NCBI RefSeq assembly: GCF_001469895.1
Contig: NZ_LOPY01000060.1
Coordinates: 165,112 to 229,111 of the forward strand
DNA length: 64,000 nt
Direction: 5' to 3'
Origin: Pseudoalteromonas sp. XI10
GTDB lineage: Bacteria > Pseudomonadota > Gammaproteobacteria > Enterobacterales > Alteromonadaceae
In this document: one piece after another, positions 25,853 through 35,281 of the stretch
How the letters are laid out: each line of letters opens with the position of its first letter
How positions within the stretch are numbered: position 1 is the stretch's first letter
Position numbers and translations under genes: made by a program
The notes under the pieces: model-generated
Told to the model about the DNA's origin: nothing
Databases searched by the model: none
What the model saw: the letters and a program-made list of their open reading frames with translations, nothing else

Positions 25853-26426
25853 CAGATAAAGCTCCTGGGTTGCCATGAAAATCACGCTGCCACGTAAACT
25901 GAGCAGCCGTTAGTGGCCATGGGGTTTTATAGAAATCACTCAATGCTTTAAGAAGTGCTGTTGTGCGCTGATTAAAGCCAGATGCTAAAAAGCTCAACAC
26001 TTGCTGGTGAACTCGCGCTTGAAAATCGAATCGACAGGTTTGCTCGCCATTTAAATTATCAACCGATACATTAAAATCAAAACCTGCTGCAGTACTGAGC
26101 GCCCACTCTATAGCTTGGGGCTTTACTTCAACTGCTTCAAATTCAGCTTGCTGGTGCTTATCACGACCATCTGGGCAATACCAATAGCCATAATCTTCTT
26201 TTAACCGGCGTGCCTCACCAGCCACCAGCCAATGGGCAATTTCGTGTAAAGCACTGGCATAAAAACCGTGGGCAAACACAATTTGGTGATAAGGCGTTTG
26301 CTCATCAGCAGGCAGGTAAATAGGTTCATCATCACCCTTTATCAAACGCGTGTTATGGCTTTGATAAAAGGTGCTTTCAAAAATAGCGATTAAGTCAGCA
26401 ATCTGATGCATACGGCTTGAATTCAT
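25842..26426 (-). CDS. epmC: Elongation factor P hydroxylase
   Basis: 194 residues. EpmC hydroxylates the beta-lysyl-lysine of EF-P after EpmA/EpmB action. The metal site is visible as ALHEIAHW (His61, Glu62, His65), followed by DYGYWYCPDGRD and FEAVEVKPQAIEWALS, all typical of the family. EF-P, EpmA and EpmB are not in this window, but the paralogous EfpL is at 58136. First gene of a three-gene operon behind a promoter at 26458-26486. Confidence 0.93.
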   Translation of the reverse strand: MNSSRMHQIADLIAIFESTFYQSHNTRLIKGDDEPIYLPADEQTPYHQIVFAHGFYASALHEIAHWLVAGEARRLKEDYGYWYCPDGRDKHQQAEFEAVEVKPQAIEWALSTAAGFDFNVSVDNLNGEQTCRFDFQARVHQQVLSFLASGFNQRTTALLKALSDFYKTPWPLTAAQFTWQRDFHGNPGALSDAV

Positions 26427-26457
26427 CTCGTTAAAAGCGTCACTAAAAACGAGGCGA

Positions 26458-26486
26458 ATTGTACGGACTTTTCACTCTAAAGTAAA
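26458..26486 (-). promoter_or_regulatory. Promoter of the epmC operon
   Basis: Minus strand TTTACT (26486-26481), 17-base spacer, TACAAT (26463-26458). Leader about 25-30 bases. Confidence 0.55.
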
Positions 26487-26501
26487 AGCAACCGCCCTCA
26501 G

Positions 26502-29500
26502 TTACAGGTATTTTGCGATATCAACATCATCGATTTGCTCTGGGTTCAAATAGCGTTTTGCATATTCAAGGTAAATACCTGATGTTAAAAATAATTTGAA
26601 CACATCTTCATCAACATGCTGATCGGCTACCATCTTGGCTAAAATATCAATGGCAACACTGAGTGGCTTGGCTTTTTTATAAGGTCTATCGGCAGCGGTT
26701 AATGCCTCGAAGATATCAGCCAGCACCAGCACACGCTCAGGTATCGATAAATCATCTGCAAATAACTTACGCGGATACCCCGTGCCTTTGAGAGTTTCGT
26801 GATGGGTCGAGGCATAACGTGGCACCCGTGCTAACTCTTCAGGGAACGGTACATTATCGAGCATTCGAATAGTGCTGATAATATGCTCATTAATTTTAAA
26901 GCGGTCTTCGTTTGTTAACGTACCGCGCTGAATTTGCAAGTTATACAGCTCACCAAGATTATACTTGTACTCAGGAATGCTCACTTTAATGCCTAAGCGC
27001 TCATCATACTCAATGGGTTTATCATGGGTGATCAGATGCTCAGGCTTATCTGAAAGCAGCTTTTCAGTAACAGGCAGCTGCTCATCGCTGCTGTGAACTC
27101 GCAGCTCTTCAACTGGCGAAAGGCCTATTTTATCATCAAAATGTCGTTGCCACGTTATGATACTTAGCGCCTCTAAACGCTTAAGACTTGCTTCATCCAT
27201 AAATTCGCCACCCACATTGCACGCTGCGATAAACGAAAAATCACTGCGTAATTGTGCTTGGCGTTTGCCAAGCTCGGCTTCAAGCTCAGGTTGCTTTTCT
27301 GGTGAGCTTTGCAACGCTTTTAAATAAGCGATTTCTGCATCTCGCCAAAGTACTTCAAAACGTGTGCGCACTTCATGAATGCGGTTATAAATGGTTTCTA
27401 ACTTAGTGCCTTTGTCGACGATATGCTCTGGGGTGGTGATTTTACCGCAGTCATGTAGCCAAGCTGCGAGGCTAAACTCTCTTAGCTCGTCTTTATTTTT
27501 AAAGGCAAACTCTTTAAAAGCGTGTTCATCTGAGCTTGAGGCCGCTTTGGCCAACATAATGCCCAGTTCTGGTACTCGTTCGCAGTGCCCTGCTGTATAG
27601 GGCGATTTATCATCGATGGCCTGCGCAATAAGCTCAATAAATGATTCCATTAAGGCTTTTTGATTTTGCTCATGCTGCTGAATAGATTGACTCATTTGCA
27701 CCATAGAGGTGGCCAGGTTATTGATTTCTTTAATACTGCTTTTTAAGGTTGAAACTTGGTCAAACTGACGGCGCTTTATCTTTAAGTTTTCGCCCTCTAA
27801 GGTCTTAATAGGTGCAACAATGGGTGAGGCAAAAAACCACGACACCGGCAATACCATAATTAAGCATGCGGCAGTGATAAAAATAGAGAGCTTAATTTTC
27901 TCACGGGTAGAGCTTAGTACCCCCTCTTTCGGCACCACTATCGCTAAGTAATCGCTATTAATGCCCCCTTCTGAAAGCGGAGTGATATACACGTACTTTT
28001 CAATGCCATTTAGGGTCATCAAACGTAAATGGGCAAAGTTTGTTTCATCTGTAATTAAAGTTAAAAACTCAGGATATGGCACAGTGCCAATTACTTGTGT
28101 TTGCTGACTGGCATCGCTCCCTAACCATTTTCGCTCAAGAGCAGCAATGTACGAATTTGGCAACTGAGTGATTGCCATATCAATTAAGTCTTTAAGCGCT
28201 GCATCCTCTGGATGAAACAATAAATGCAGGGTATCGGGTAGTAGATCGTGGCTATAACTATCGAGCTGATTGTACTGAATACCATCTATAAAAAACTGCT
28301 TTTGGGTGTATTTGAATACCGCCTCGTTATCTAAACCAGCATAGACGCGCCCTTCGCTTACTGCATCAAGCACCGCTTTTGTACTTGGTAGCTCAACAAT
28401 ATCGATGTCGGGAAAGTGCTCTTTGATCACTTTAATCACCGACCAGCCCTCGCCTATAGCCAACTGTTTGCCCGCTAACTGCTTCATGGTAACAACTGGT
28501 GTGGACCCTTTTGCTGTAATGATACTGAACGGTAAGGTCGCCATAGTTTGGCTCATAAGACCAAGCGGCTCATTAGCAGGCGTTTTAAAAATAGGCTGAA
28601 TAATGTCTATTTCATCTTTTGCAAATTGGCTTAAAAACTCAGCCCAAGTAAAACCATTTATAAAAGTCACCTTAATTCCCAGCAACTCAGCCAAACCATT
28701 AATATAATCAATGCTATAGCCTTTTGGGTTTCCGCCAACACTAAAGTCCATTGGTGGCCAATTGGTTTCGTTAGACACACTCAAATAAGGGTACTTTGCT
28801 AATACACTTTGCTGATCTTCAGTAAGAGCTAGTTTTTCAAGCCTTGGCAATAATAAGCTATTTTTTTGTTGGTTAGAGGCAACAATTTCACCTTCTTTGT
28901 TGTAAATATACAGCTCACTTAAATACTGGCTGCTCATTTTACTTTGCTGTTTACTTAAATACTCAGAAATGCTCGATAAGCTCACGTCTAACGCCAATAC
29001 ACTGTTTTCTCTTGCCGACTTTATCGAATAGGTTTGCCCGGGAGCTTGTAGGTGGGTGAAAAAATACGGCTTGGTTTTATTGACTCGGGTCGAGTTTGCT
29101 TGCTTAAACCACAAACGCTCTCGCGGATCATAGCTGGTACTCTTTGTTTGAGAGATACGCAAATTAAATTGCTGATCAAAGTAATGAGTGTGCTGAACAC
29201 GCTCTACACCTTCACCGCTAATATGGATCACTACCCAACGATCCGCTTCGATGGCTTGCAACTGCTGGCGAACAATTTCACTACTTTCTAAATTAATTAA
29301 TTCATAAAAGTCACCATTTTCATAGCCGACATATAAGGCATAAAACAATGGATTGAGCTGCATGATTTCGCTCATGACATCTCTCAGTTCGCTTTTATCT
29401 TCGCTGTCGGCGCTGATAAGACTGCTATTTTGTACCATCACACTTAATGTGTTTTCTGACTTTTCATTCACCCCTGTAAGGTAATCAGCAACGGAGCCGG

Positions 29501-29678
29501 TGGCTAAATTAAAGTTTTTAACACTGGCTTCTAAAGCCATTTTTTCACTGAAATAATATTGCAGGCTAATTGCAATCAGGGCTGTTAATGAGGTGGCTAA
29601 TACGAACACCGCAACAACGGTAAGACGAATCGAAAAACGAATTTTTTGTTTGAGTTTTTGAAAAGCAGATACCAGCAC
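26502..29678 (-). CDS. Cache / solute-binding / HD-GYP c-di-GMP phosphodiesterase
   Basis: 1058 residues, start GTG with AAGGAG eight bases upstream. Membrane segment about 18-40, then a dCache-like periplasmic region. Within it, at about 294-530, sits a complete SBP_bac_3 domain (TNWPPMDFSVGG, GYSIDYINGLAELLGI, LAGKQLAIGEGWSV). Second membrane segment about 596-618, linker, then HD-GYP: HD at 742-743 (AAWLHDCGKITTPEH) and HHETLKGTGYP from 959. About 160 extra residues separate these two motifs. HD-GYP enzymes hydrolyse c-di-GMP. The ligand (amino-acid-like by domain type) is inferred. Paralogue of the next gene upstream. Confidence 0.92.
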   Translation of the reverse strand: MLVSAFQKLKQKIRFSIRLTVVAVFVLATSLTALIAISLQYYFSEKMALEASVKNFNLATGSVADYLTGVNEKSENTLSVMVQNSSLISADSEDKSELRDVMSEIMQLNPLFYALYVGYENGDFYELINLESSEIVRQQLQAIEADRWVVIHISGEGVERVQHTHYFDQQFNLRISQTKSTSYDPRERLWFKQANSTRVNKTKPYFFTHLQAPGQTYSIKSARENSVLALDVSLSSISEYLSKQQSKMSSQYLSELYIYNKEGEIVASNQQKNSLLLPRLEKLALTEDQQSVLAKYPYLSVSNETNWPPMDFSVGGNPKGYSIDYINGLAELLGIKVTFINGFTWAEFLSQFAKDEIDIIQPIFKTPANEPLGLMSQTMATLPFSIITAKGSTPVVTMKQLAGKQLAIGEGWSVIKVIKEHFPDIDIVELPSTKAVLDAVSEGRVYAGLDNEAVFKYTQKQFFIDGIQYNQLDSYSHDLLPDTLHLLFHPEDAALKDLIDMAITQLPNSYIAALERKWLGSDASQQTQVIGTVPYPEFLTLITDETNFAHLRLMTLNGIEKYVYITPLSEGGINSDYLAIVVPKEGVLSSTREKIKLSIFITAACLIMVLPVSWFFASPIVAPIKTLEGENLKIKRRQFDQVSTLKSSIKEINNLATSMVQMSQSIQQHEQNQKALMESFIELIAQAIDDKSPYTAGHCERVPELGIMLAKAASSSDEHAFKEFAFKNKDELREFSLAAWLHDCGKITTPEHIVDKGTKLETIYNRIHEVRTRFEVLWRDAEIAYLKALQSSPEKQPELEAELGKRQAQLRSDFSFIAACNVGGEFMDEASLKRLEALSIITWQRHFDDKIGLSPVEELRVHSSDEQLPVTEKLLSDKPEHLITHDKPIEYDERLGIKVSIPEYKYNLGELYNLQIQRGTLTNEDRFKINEHIISTIRMLDNVPFPEELARVPRYASTHHETLKGTGYPRKLFADDLSIPERVLVLADIFEALTAADRPYKKAKPLSVAIDILAKMVADQHVDEDVFKLFLTSGIYLEYAKRYLNPEQIDDVDIAKYL

Positions 29679-29731
29679 TTATGCATCTCCTTGCAATGCT
29701 TTGTTCGTAAATAATATTAGCTTGTATAATC

Positions 29732-29759
29732 TTTATACACCAATAACTTTGTATTACAA
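29732..29759 (-). promoter_or_regulatory. Candidate promoter of the larger HD-GYP gene
   Basis: Minus strand TTGTAA (29759-29754), 16-base spacer, TATAAA (29737-29732), about 50 bases before the GTG. Suggests the two paralogues are not simply one transcript. Confidence 0.45.
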
Positions 29760-29800
29760 ACAAAAACACTGCAAAATTAGCCTAAAGCATAAGCAAATAA

Positions 29801-32242
29801 TTACCTTAGATATTTTTGTATATCGACCGAATCGATTTGCGACTCATGTAAAAACTGTTTTGCATATTTTAGGTATATGCCTGAAGTTAAAAAGAGCTCA
29901 AATACGTCACGGTCAATGTGATCGTCATCGACCATTTTCGCTAAAATATCAATAGCAACACTCAGAGGTTTCGCTTTTTTATAAGGTCTATCTGCTGCGG
30001 TTAATGCTTCGAAGATGTCAGCAAGTACTAACACACGTTCAGGTATTGATAACTGCTCAGCGGTTAATTTTCGTGGATAACCGGTGCCTTTTAAGGTTTC
30101 GTGGTGGGTTGAAGCATAACGCGGAACTTTCGCTAATTCTTTAGGGAATGGCACACTACCAAGCATACGAATTGTGCTGATCACATGCTCATTGATCTTA
30201 AATCGGTCTTCCGCTGTTAACGTGCCCCGCGCCACCGACAAGTTATACACTTCGCCAAGGTTATATTTATACTCAGGAATGACCATATTAATGCCCAAAC
30301 TCTCTGGGTACTCAACGGCTTTTTCGTGTGGAATTAAATCACTTGGCTTATCGCTTAGCAGTGACTCTTCGACAGGTAAATGCTGATTCTTCAAATCAGC
30401 CATACGCATTTCTTCAAGGGGTGATAAACCTAAACTTGCGTCAAAATGGCGCTGCCATTTAATGCTAGCAACCTCATGTAAACGAGACAGCTGCGCTTCA
30501 TCCATAAACTCACCACCAACATTACAGGCAGCAATAAAGCTAAAGTCTGCGTGTAACTTTTCAGTTTGTTGCTCAAGCTTTTGCTTAAGCACAGATTGCT
30601 GCTCTGGGTGCGCTAATAGTTGCTCATAGTAAGCAATTTTTGCATCACGCAGCAGCACTTCAAACCGGGTGCGTACTTCATGAATACGGTTATAAATGGT
30701 TTCGAGCTTAGTGCCTTTATCAACAATATGCTCTGGTGTGGTGATTTTACCGCAATCGTGCAACCACGCTGCTAAACGAAACTCGCGTCGCTCATCAGGG
30801 GTTTTAAAGCTGAACTCAGAAAACGCCTCATCTGTTGAACCTGATGCTGCATCAGCAAGCCAAATACCCAGCTCTGGCACCCGCTCACAATGCCCTGCCG
30901 TATAGGGAGATTTATCATCAATGGCTTGCGCAATAAGCTCAACAAAGGACTCCATCAGCGCTTTTTGAGAATTTTCATGTTGCTCAATGGAGCGACTCAT
31001 ATCGACCATCGAACTAGCTAAATAATGAATTTCTAAAATATGGCTCGAAAGCGTTGATACCTCATTATAATCGCGCTGTTGAATTTTTTTGTTCTCACCC
31101 ACTAGTTTAAGTATTGGGTTAACGATTGAAGAGGCAAAAAACCATGAAACGGGCAGCAGCAAAAGTAAAAATAAACCCGTGACTAAAATTGAAATTCGTA
31201 TTTTTTCTTTAATTACCGCTAACACATCATCTTTAGATACCAGTACGGTAAAATAATCCACTTCATCAGATTGCATATCGCTACTGAGCGGCAGAGGTAG
31301 CACAAACATGTACTTTTCTATACCCTTTTCATGGACGCTTAGCATTTTACCAAATTGATGCGCTTTATTAGCAAGCCCAGATTGCTGCTCATCTAATTTA
31401 ACTAACTGGGATAAATCAGCAAAACTATGCTGATGGCTTTGATTTTTACTGCTCGCAATAATCTCGCCATCACCCCGATAAACATACATTTCACTTTCAA
31501 CCAAGTGCTTCATTTTAGTTTGTTGCGCGGTTAAAAAATGATTCAAACTTGCACTGGCAATATCAATCGCTAATACATCGCCTGTTTGCGCTGATTTAAT
31601 TGCATAGGTATAACCTGGTACATCAAATACGTTAAACACGTACTGCTCAGTTTTCGTCACCGAAGTACTGATTGCATCCTGAAACCAAACACGGGTTCGC
31701 GGGTCGTAATCTGTCGCTTTAATGTCTCTTTTACGAACGTTGAGCGACTCGTCTAAATACGTGGTTACTTGCTTACGATCGCTGCCCTGCCCTGTAATTT
31801 GATACACCAGCCAATGATCGTCTTCATCAAGTTGAAACGATGAAGGAAGCTTGGCATAGCCTTTTAAATTAATAACCTGTAATAAGTCGCCATTAGCATG
31901 ACCAAGAATAAGCGAATAAAAGTCTGGATGGCGCGTTAAAATTTCGAGCAATACATGCTGTAAAATCTCTTTATTATCTTGGCTATTCGAAAATAATCGC
32001 GTGTCGTGGATCATCACGCTTAAGGTATTGTCGGCACGCTGGTTGATTCGGGTGATGTGATCGGCTATTTGCTGGCTAGTTTGTTTAAATTGTTCTGATT
32101 TAGTTTGCAGTATCAGCTTTTCACTAAAGTAATAATGCAAACTAATCGCCACCACGCCTGTGAGTAAACTTGCAAGGGCAAATACCAGCAAGACACTGGC
32201 TCTAATTGAAATTTTATACCCTTTATCGTGGCGTGTTAGCAT
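29801..32242 (-). CDS. Cache / HD-GYP c-di-GMP phosphodiesterase
   Basis: 813 residues, ATG with AAGGAG upstream. Membrane segments at about 17-37 and 350-370 bracket a dCache-like sensor; the HD-GYP half carries HDCGKITTPEH at 495-505 and HHETLKGTGYP. It is collinear with the 1058-residue neighbour over the sensor, linker and catalytic half, but lacks the nested solute-binding domain: DEQQSGLA here matches DEQQSVLA there, and KGIEKY matches NGIEKY on the far side. The same approximately 160-residue insertion inside HD-GYP is present. Likely a tandem duplicate. Confidence 0.92.
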   Translation of the reverse strand: MLTRHDKGYKISIRASVLLVFALASLLTGVVAISLHYYFSEKLILQTKSEQFKQTSQQIADHITRINQRADNTLSVMIHDTRLFSNSQDNKEILQHVLLEILTRHPDFYSLILGHANGDLLQVINLKGYAKLPSSFQLDEDDHWLVYQITGQGSDRKQVTTYLDESLNVRKRDIKATDYDPRTRVWFQDAISTSVTKTEQYVFNVFDVPGYTYAIKSAQTGDVLAIDIASASLNHFLTAQQTKMKHLVESEMYVYRGDGEIIASSKNQSHQHSFADLSQLVKLDEQQSGLANKAHQFGKMLSVHEKGIEKYMFVLPLPLSSDMQSDEVDYFTVLVSKDDVLAVIKEKIRISILVTGLFLLLLLPVSWFFASSIVNPILKLVGENKKIQQRDYNEVSTLSSHILEIHYLASSMVDMSRSIEQHENSQKALMESFVELIAQAIDDKSPYTAGHCERVPELGIWLADAASGSTDEAFSEFSFKTPDERREFRLAAWLHDCGKITTPEHIVDKGTKLETIYNRIHEVRTRFEVLLRDAKIAYYEQLLAHPEQQSVLKQKLEQQTEKLHADFSFIAACNVGGEFMDEAQLSRLHEVASIKWQRHFDASLGLSPLEEMRMADLKNQHLPVEESLLSDKPSDLIPHEKAVEYPESLGINMVIPEYKYNLGEVYNLSVARGTLTAEDRFKINEHVISTIRMLGSVPFPKELAKVPRYASTHHETLKGTGYPRKLTAEQLSIPERVLVLADIFEALTAADRPYKKAKPLSVAIDILAKMVDDDHIDRDVFELFLTSGIYLKYAKQFLHESQIDSVDIQKYLR

Positions 32243-32337
32243 TCGCGACTCCTTGCTTGCTAATATAAGAAAATAATATGATTAAAGATTATACCGAAAT
32301 GACTATAAGGTACATGTTTTAACGCATAATTAAGCTA

Positions 32338-33501
32338 TTAAAGTTTAATAACTAATTGATTACGTCCTGCATCTTTAGCCTGATAAAGTGCAGCATCAGC
32401 TCTTGAGATAACTGATTTTTGCTCCTCTTCTCTCATCACAGTTAAACCAAAACTTGCGCGAATTGGTAAAGATAACTCACCAACTTCGCACATTTCACTA
32501 TTCAACCTTGAGATCATACTATTAATAATAACCGTTGCATCTGGCACAGAGCATAGTGGTAGTACAATTACAAACTCCTCTCCGCCAAAGCGATACACAT
32601 CATCAGAGGTACGTAGTGAGTGAGTTAAAAAAGCAGAAAAACGTTGTAATACAACATCCCCCACCTCGTGGCCGTGGGTATCATTCACACGTTTAAAATA
32701 ATCAATATCAGCCAAAATAACACAGACCTGTTTTGGCTCACCTTGTTGCTGCTGAGTGAGCCTTTGGTACTCTGGGAAAGCATTATCAAAAGCGCGGCGG
32801 TTAGGCAGTTGAGTGAGTGAGTCTTTGAGTGCTTGGGTTTTCATTTCGTGAGCAAGTTGCGCAAGCTGAGTATTCCTTACAAACAGCTCCCTACGGATAA
32901 TATGCTCATGAGCAGCCATGATCATGCCTGCTAAGTTGGCCGCAACATGCGCTAAGATCACCACATAAAATGAGTGAATAGATATATCTTTATAGGAGTA
33001 AATAACAATCACAGCGAACACACTGTAAGCAACACCTAAAAACAAAGATAACTTCAAAGATAACAATGTTGAAAAGTAAAAGGTGATCAAAATGATCACA
33101 TCAAAAAACATGTGCAAAATATAATTTCGCTCATAGGTGACAACCATGAACTGGATATTCAAAAATAAAAACACCATAAACACGACAATCACGGGTTTTA
33201 ACTGCCCTGGAGTTTTTATAAAACCTAAACCAAAAGCGCTTAGTAAACAAACTGATATAGTAACGGCTCTACCGATCAGGGCAATATCGGGCCAAAAGCT
33301 CGCTTGAATGATCATCTTGTCAAAGAATGTAACCAAAAAAGTAACAACTGCAATCAAACAGGTAAGAAACTGAGCTATTTTTTTATCTTGAGCAAATTTA
33401 CTTTGCAAAAATGCTTGCTCAACCTGTAACGATTTAAATTGGCAAGCATAGCGCTCTATCGTCATATCTTGATTTAATAATTTTGCTGCAAAAGCGCCCA
33501 T
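32338..33501 (-). CDS. Membrane diguanylate cyclase (GGDEF)
   Basis: 387 residues if started at ATG 33501. An ATG at 33465 or a TTG at 33552 are alternatives, as none has a strong ribosome site. About six membrane helices form an integral sensor region, followed by a GGDEF domain with active site FGGEEF. The RxxD inhibitory site (RTSD) lies five residues before it, so both catalysis and product inhibition look intact. Makes c-di-GMP. Same strand as the two HD-GYP genes, 95 bases upstream of the shorter one. Confidence 0.9.
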   Translation of the reverse strand: MGAFAAKLLNQDMTIERYACQFKSLQVEQAFLQSKFAQDKKIAQFLTCLIAVVTFLVTFFDKMIIQASFWPDIALIGRAVTISVCLLSAFGLGFIKTPGQLKPVIVVFMVFLFLNIQFMVVTYERNYILHMFFDVIILITFYFSTLLSLKLSLFLGVAYSVFAVIVIYSYKDISIHSFYVVILAHVAANLAGMIMAAHEHIIRRELFVRNTQLAQLAHEMKTQALKDSLTQLPNRRAFDNAFPEYQRLTQQQQGEPKQVCVILADIDYFKRVNDTHGHEVGDVVLQRFSAFLTHSLRTSDDVYRFGGEEFVIVLPLCSVPDATVIINSMISRLNSEMCEVGELSLPIRASFGLTVMREEEQKSVISRADAALYQAKDAGRNQLVIKL

Positions 33502-33676
33502 AAATAAATGCCTACTACGAAAGGAAGTGAGGGGTGTTAGATTAAAGAGCAACTACTCTAGTATAGAGTGTATGCTCATTAATTAAACTAGTATTTTTGT
33601 ATAAAAATACGACAAAAAAACCCAAATAAAAGTATAGTAGGCAATAAATTAAATAGGAAAATATTCTAAATTTCAG

Positions 33677-34327
33677 TTAGTTGATTTCTTCACCTGCTTC
33701 ATCACAGTCTACAATATCCGTTTCTTTAAGGGCTTCGCTGATCCAATTTTGCATTACCGGGCAACTAAGTACGTGCTGGCAATATGCTTGTGCAACATGC
33801 GAAAGCTCCACCTGATACGTTTTGAAGCGCAGCACCACAGGTGCAAACATCGCATCAACAATAGAGAACTCACCAAATAACCATGCGTTAGGGTAACTTT
33901 GCTGCTGAGCAGAAAATATCTCATCGATACGCGCAATGTCTTTTTTAGCTTGCTCTGATAATTCAACATGCCTTTTAGCGCGAATATTCATTGGCATTTC
34001 ATTACGAAGTGCAACAAAACCAGAGTGCATCTCAGCCGCGAGACTGCGTGCTTTTGCTCTTTGGGCTATTTCACTAGGCCAAGCAGCACCATTTAGATAA
34101 GCATCATTGATGTATTCACAAATAGCAAGTGAATCCCATACGGTTAACTCAGCATCAATAAGAGCCGGCACTTTTTGCACTGGAAACTTACTTTTTAATG
34201 CTGCATAAAATTCAGGCGTATCTAATATCAATTGTTGCTCTGTAAAAGAGATATTGAATTTACTCAGTAAATACCAGACCCGCAATGACCAAGTTGAGTA
34301 ATTTTTATTACCAATAAATAATTGCAT
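33677..34327 (-). CDS. Glutathione S-transferase family protein
   Basis: 216 residues from ATG 34327, chosen for AAAGGAAG upstream and the family start MQLFIGNKNYSTWSLRVW. The N-terminal thioredoxin-like domain carries NYSTWSLR as the candidate GSH site, with KVPALID and DSLAICEYI; a helical C-terminal domain follows. Cytosolic; substrate unknown. Divergent from the LysR gene at 34429, sharing a symmetrical operator-like site at 34370-34394. Confidence 0.9.
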   Translation of the reverse strand: MQLFIGNKNYSTWSLRVWYLLSKFNISFTEQQLILDTPEFYAALKSKFPVQKVPALIDAELTVWDSLAICEYINDAYLNGAAWPSEIAQRAKARSLAAEMHSGFVALRNEMPMNIRAKRHVELSEQAKKDIARIDEIFSAQQQSYPNAWLFGEFSIVDAMFAPVVLRFKTYQVELSHVAQAYCQHVLSCPVMQNWISEALKETDIVDCDEAGEEIN

Positions 34328-34369
34328 TGTGCTTCCTTTAACGTTTAGATTAGGCTCACTATAAAACAG

Positions 34370-34394
34370 CAATTGGGTAATTACTCGCCAATTG
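34370..34394. promoter_or_regulatory. LysR-type operator between GST and lysR genes
   Basis: CAATTGG (34370-34376), exactly 11 bases, CCAATTG (34388-34394). This is an interrupted palindrome of the T-N11-A class bound by LysR-type regulators, 34 bases before the lysR ATG. It falls in the promoter zone of both divergent genes. Confidence 0.6.
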
Positions 34395-34428
34395 TTTTTA
34401 TGCTACCTATAAGAAAAGCTGATACATT

Positions 34429-35268
34429 ATGGATATTGATGCCCTCAGGACTTTTTGTGCCTTTGTTGATACAGGCAGTTTCACCCGCGCTGCAGCACAA
34501 ATTTGCAGAACCCAATCTGCGGTAAGTATGCAAATGAAAAAGCTTGAACAAGACATTGCAAGTCCGCTATTTGAAAAGCAAGGTCGTCAACTGGTGCTAA
34601 CCCATCAAGGCCACCAGCTAGCAAGCTATGCAAAGCAATTAATAGCGCTTCATGATGAAGCCTTTAAGCAATTAAAAGCAGGCACTGGCAATTTACGTGT
34701 GCGCATTGGTTGTCCTGACGACTATGCCCACTCTTTGCTACCAGAGCTGGTTGATGCCTTACACCAACAGTTTAATGCGCTGGATGTACAAATAAGCTGC
34801 GCCCCAAGTACTGAGCTTAGAGCCAAGCTAGACCAAGGTATGCTCGATTTAGTGATTGCCACTCGCTCGCCAGACAGCGAAGAAGGCTACTTATTACAAT
34901 CAAGCCAAGGCGTATGGGTGAAAAGCCCCACTTTTGAGATTAACGATTCAACCCCACTTCCTATCGCCTTGTTTCAACGAGACTGTAAGTTTCACCAAGC
35001 CAGTATTGAGGGTTTATTAAAAGCCGAACGCCGTTTTAATATTATTGCCTGTTGTGGCTCAGCGGGAGCGTTACATGGCTTGATTAAACAGGGACTGGCA
35101 ATTGGCAGTATGGCGCGAATAAGCATGCAATCGGGTGTGGAAGAGATCTGCGGTACCTCACTTCCGGTACTGCCTGTTATTGATATCGTCCTGCTATACG
35201 GTAATCACGCCCACAACCCACTCTGTCATGAGCAACTTAAGCAGCTTGTTGATTTGATTAAGACGTAA
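34429..35268 (+). CDS. LysR-family transcriptional regulator
   Basis: 279 residues. N-terminal winged helix-turn-helix (about 1-60: GSFTRAAAQICRTQSAVSMQMKKLEQ), then an effector-binding domain with a periplasmic-binding-protein-like fold (about 88-279). Probably controls itself and the divergent GST gene through the palindrome at 34370-34394. Effector unknown. Confidence 0.92.
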   Translation: MDIDALRTFCAFVDTGSFTRAAAQICRTQSAVSMQMKKLEQDIASPLFEKQGRQLVLTHQGHQLASYAKQLIALHDEAFKQLKAGTGNLRVRIGCPDDYAHSLLPELVDALHQQFNALDVQISCAPSTELRAKLDQGMLDLVIATRSPDSEEGYLLQSSQGVWVKSPTFEINDSTPLPIALFQRDCKFHQASIEGLLKAERRFNIIACCGSAGALHGLIKQGLAIGSMARISMQSGVEEICGTSLPVLPVIDIVLLYGNHAHNPLCHEQLKQLVDLIKT

Positions 35269-35281
35269 AAAGCATACCAAG

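Noticed and set aside
29566..29955. Small frames at the junction of the two HD-GYP genes
   Set aside because: Overlap the ends of the real genes in other frames, with biased, unfamily-like composition.
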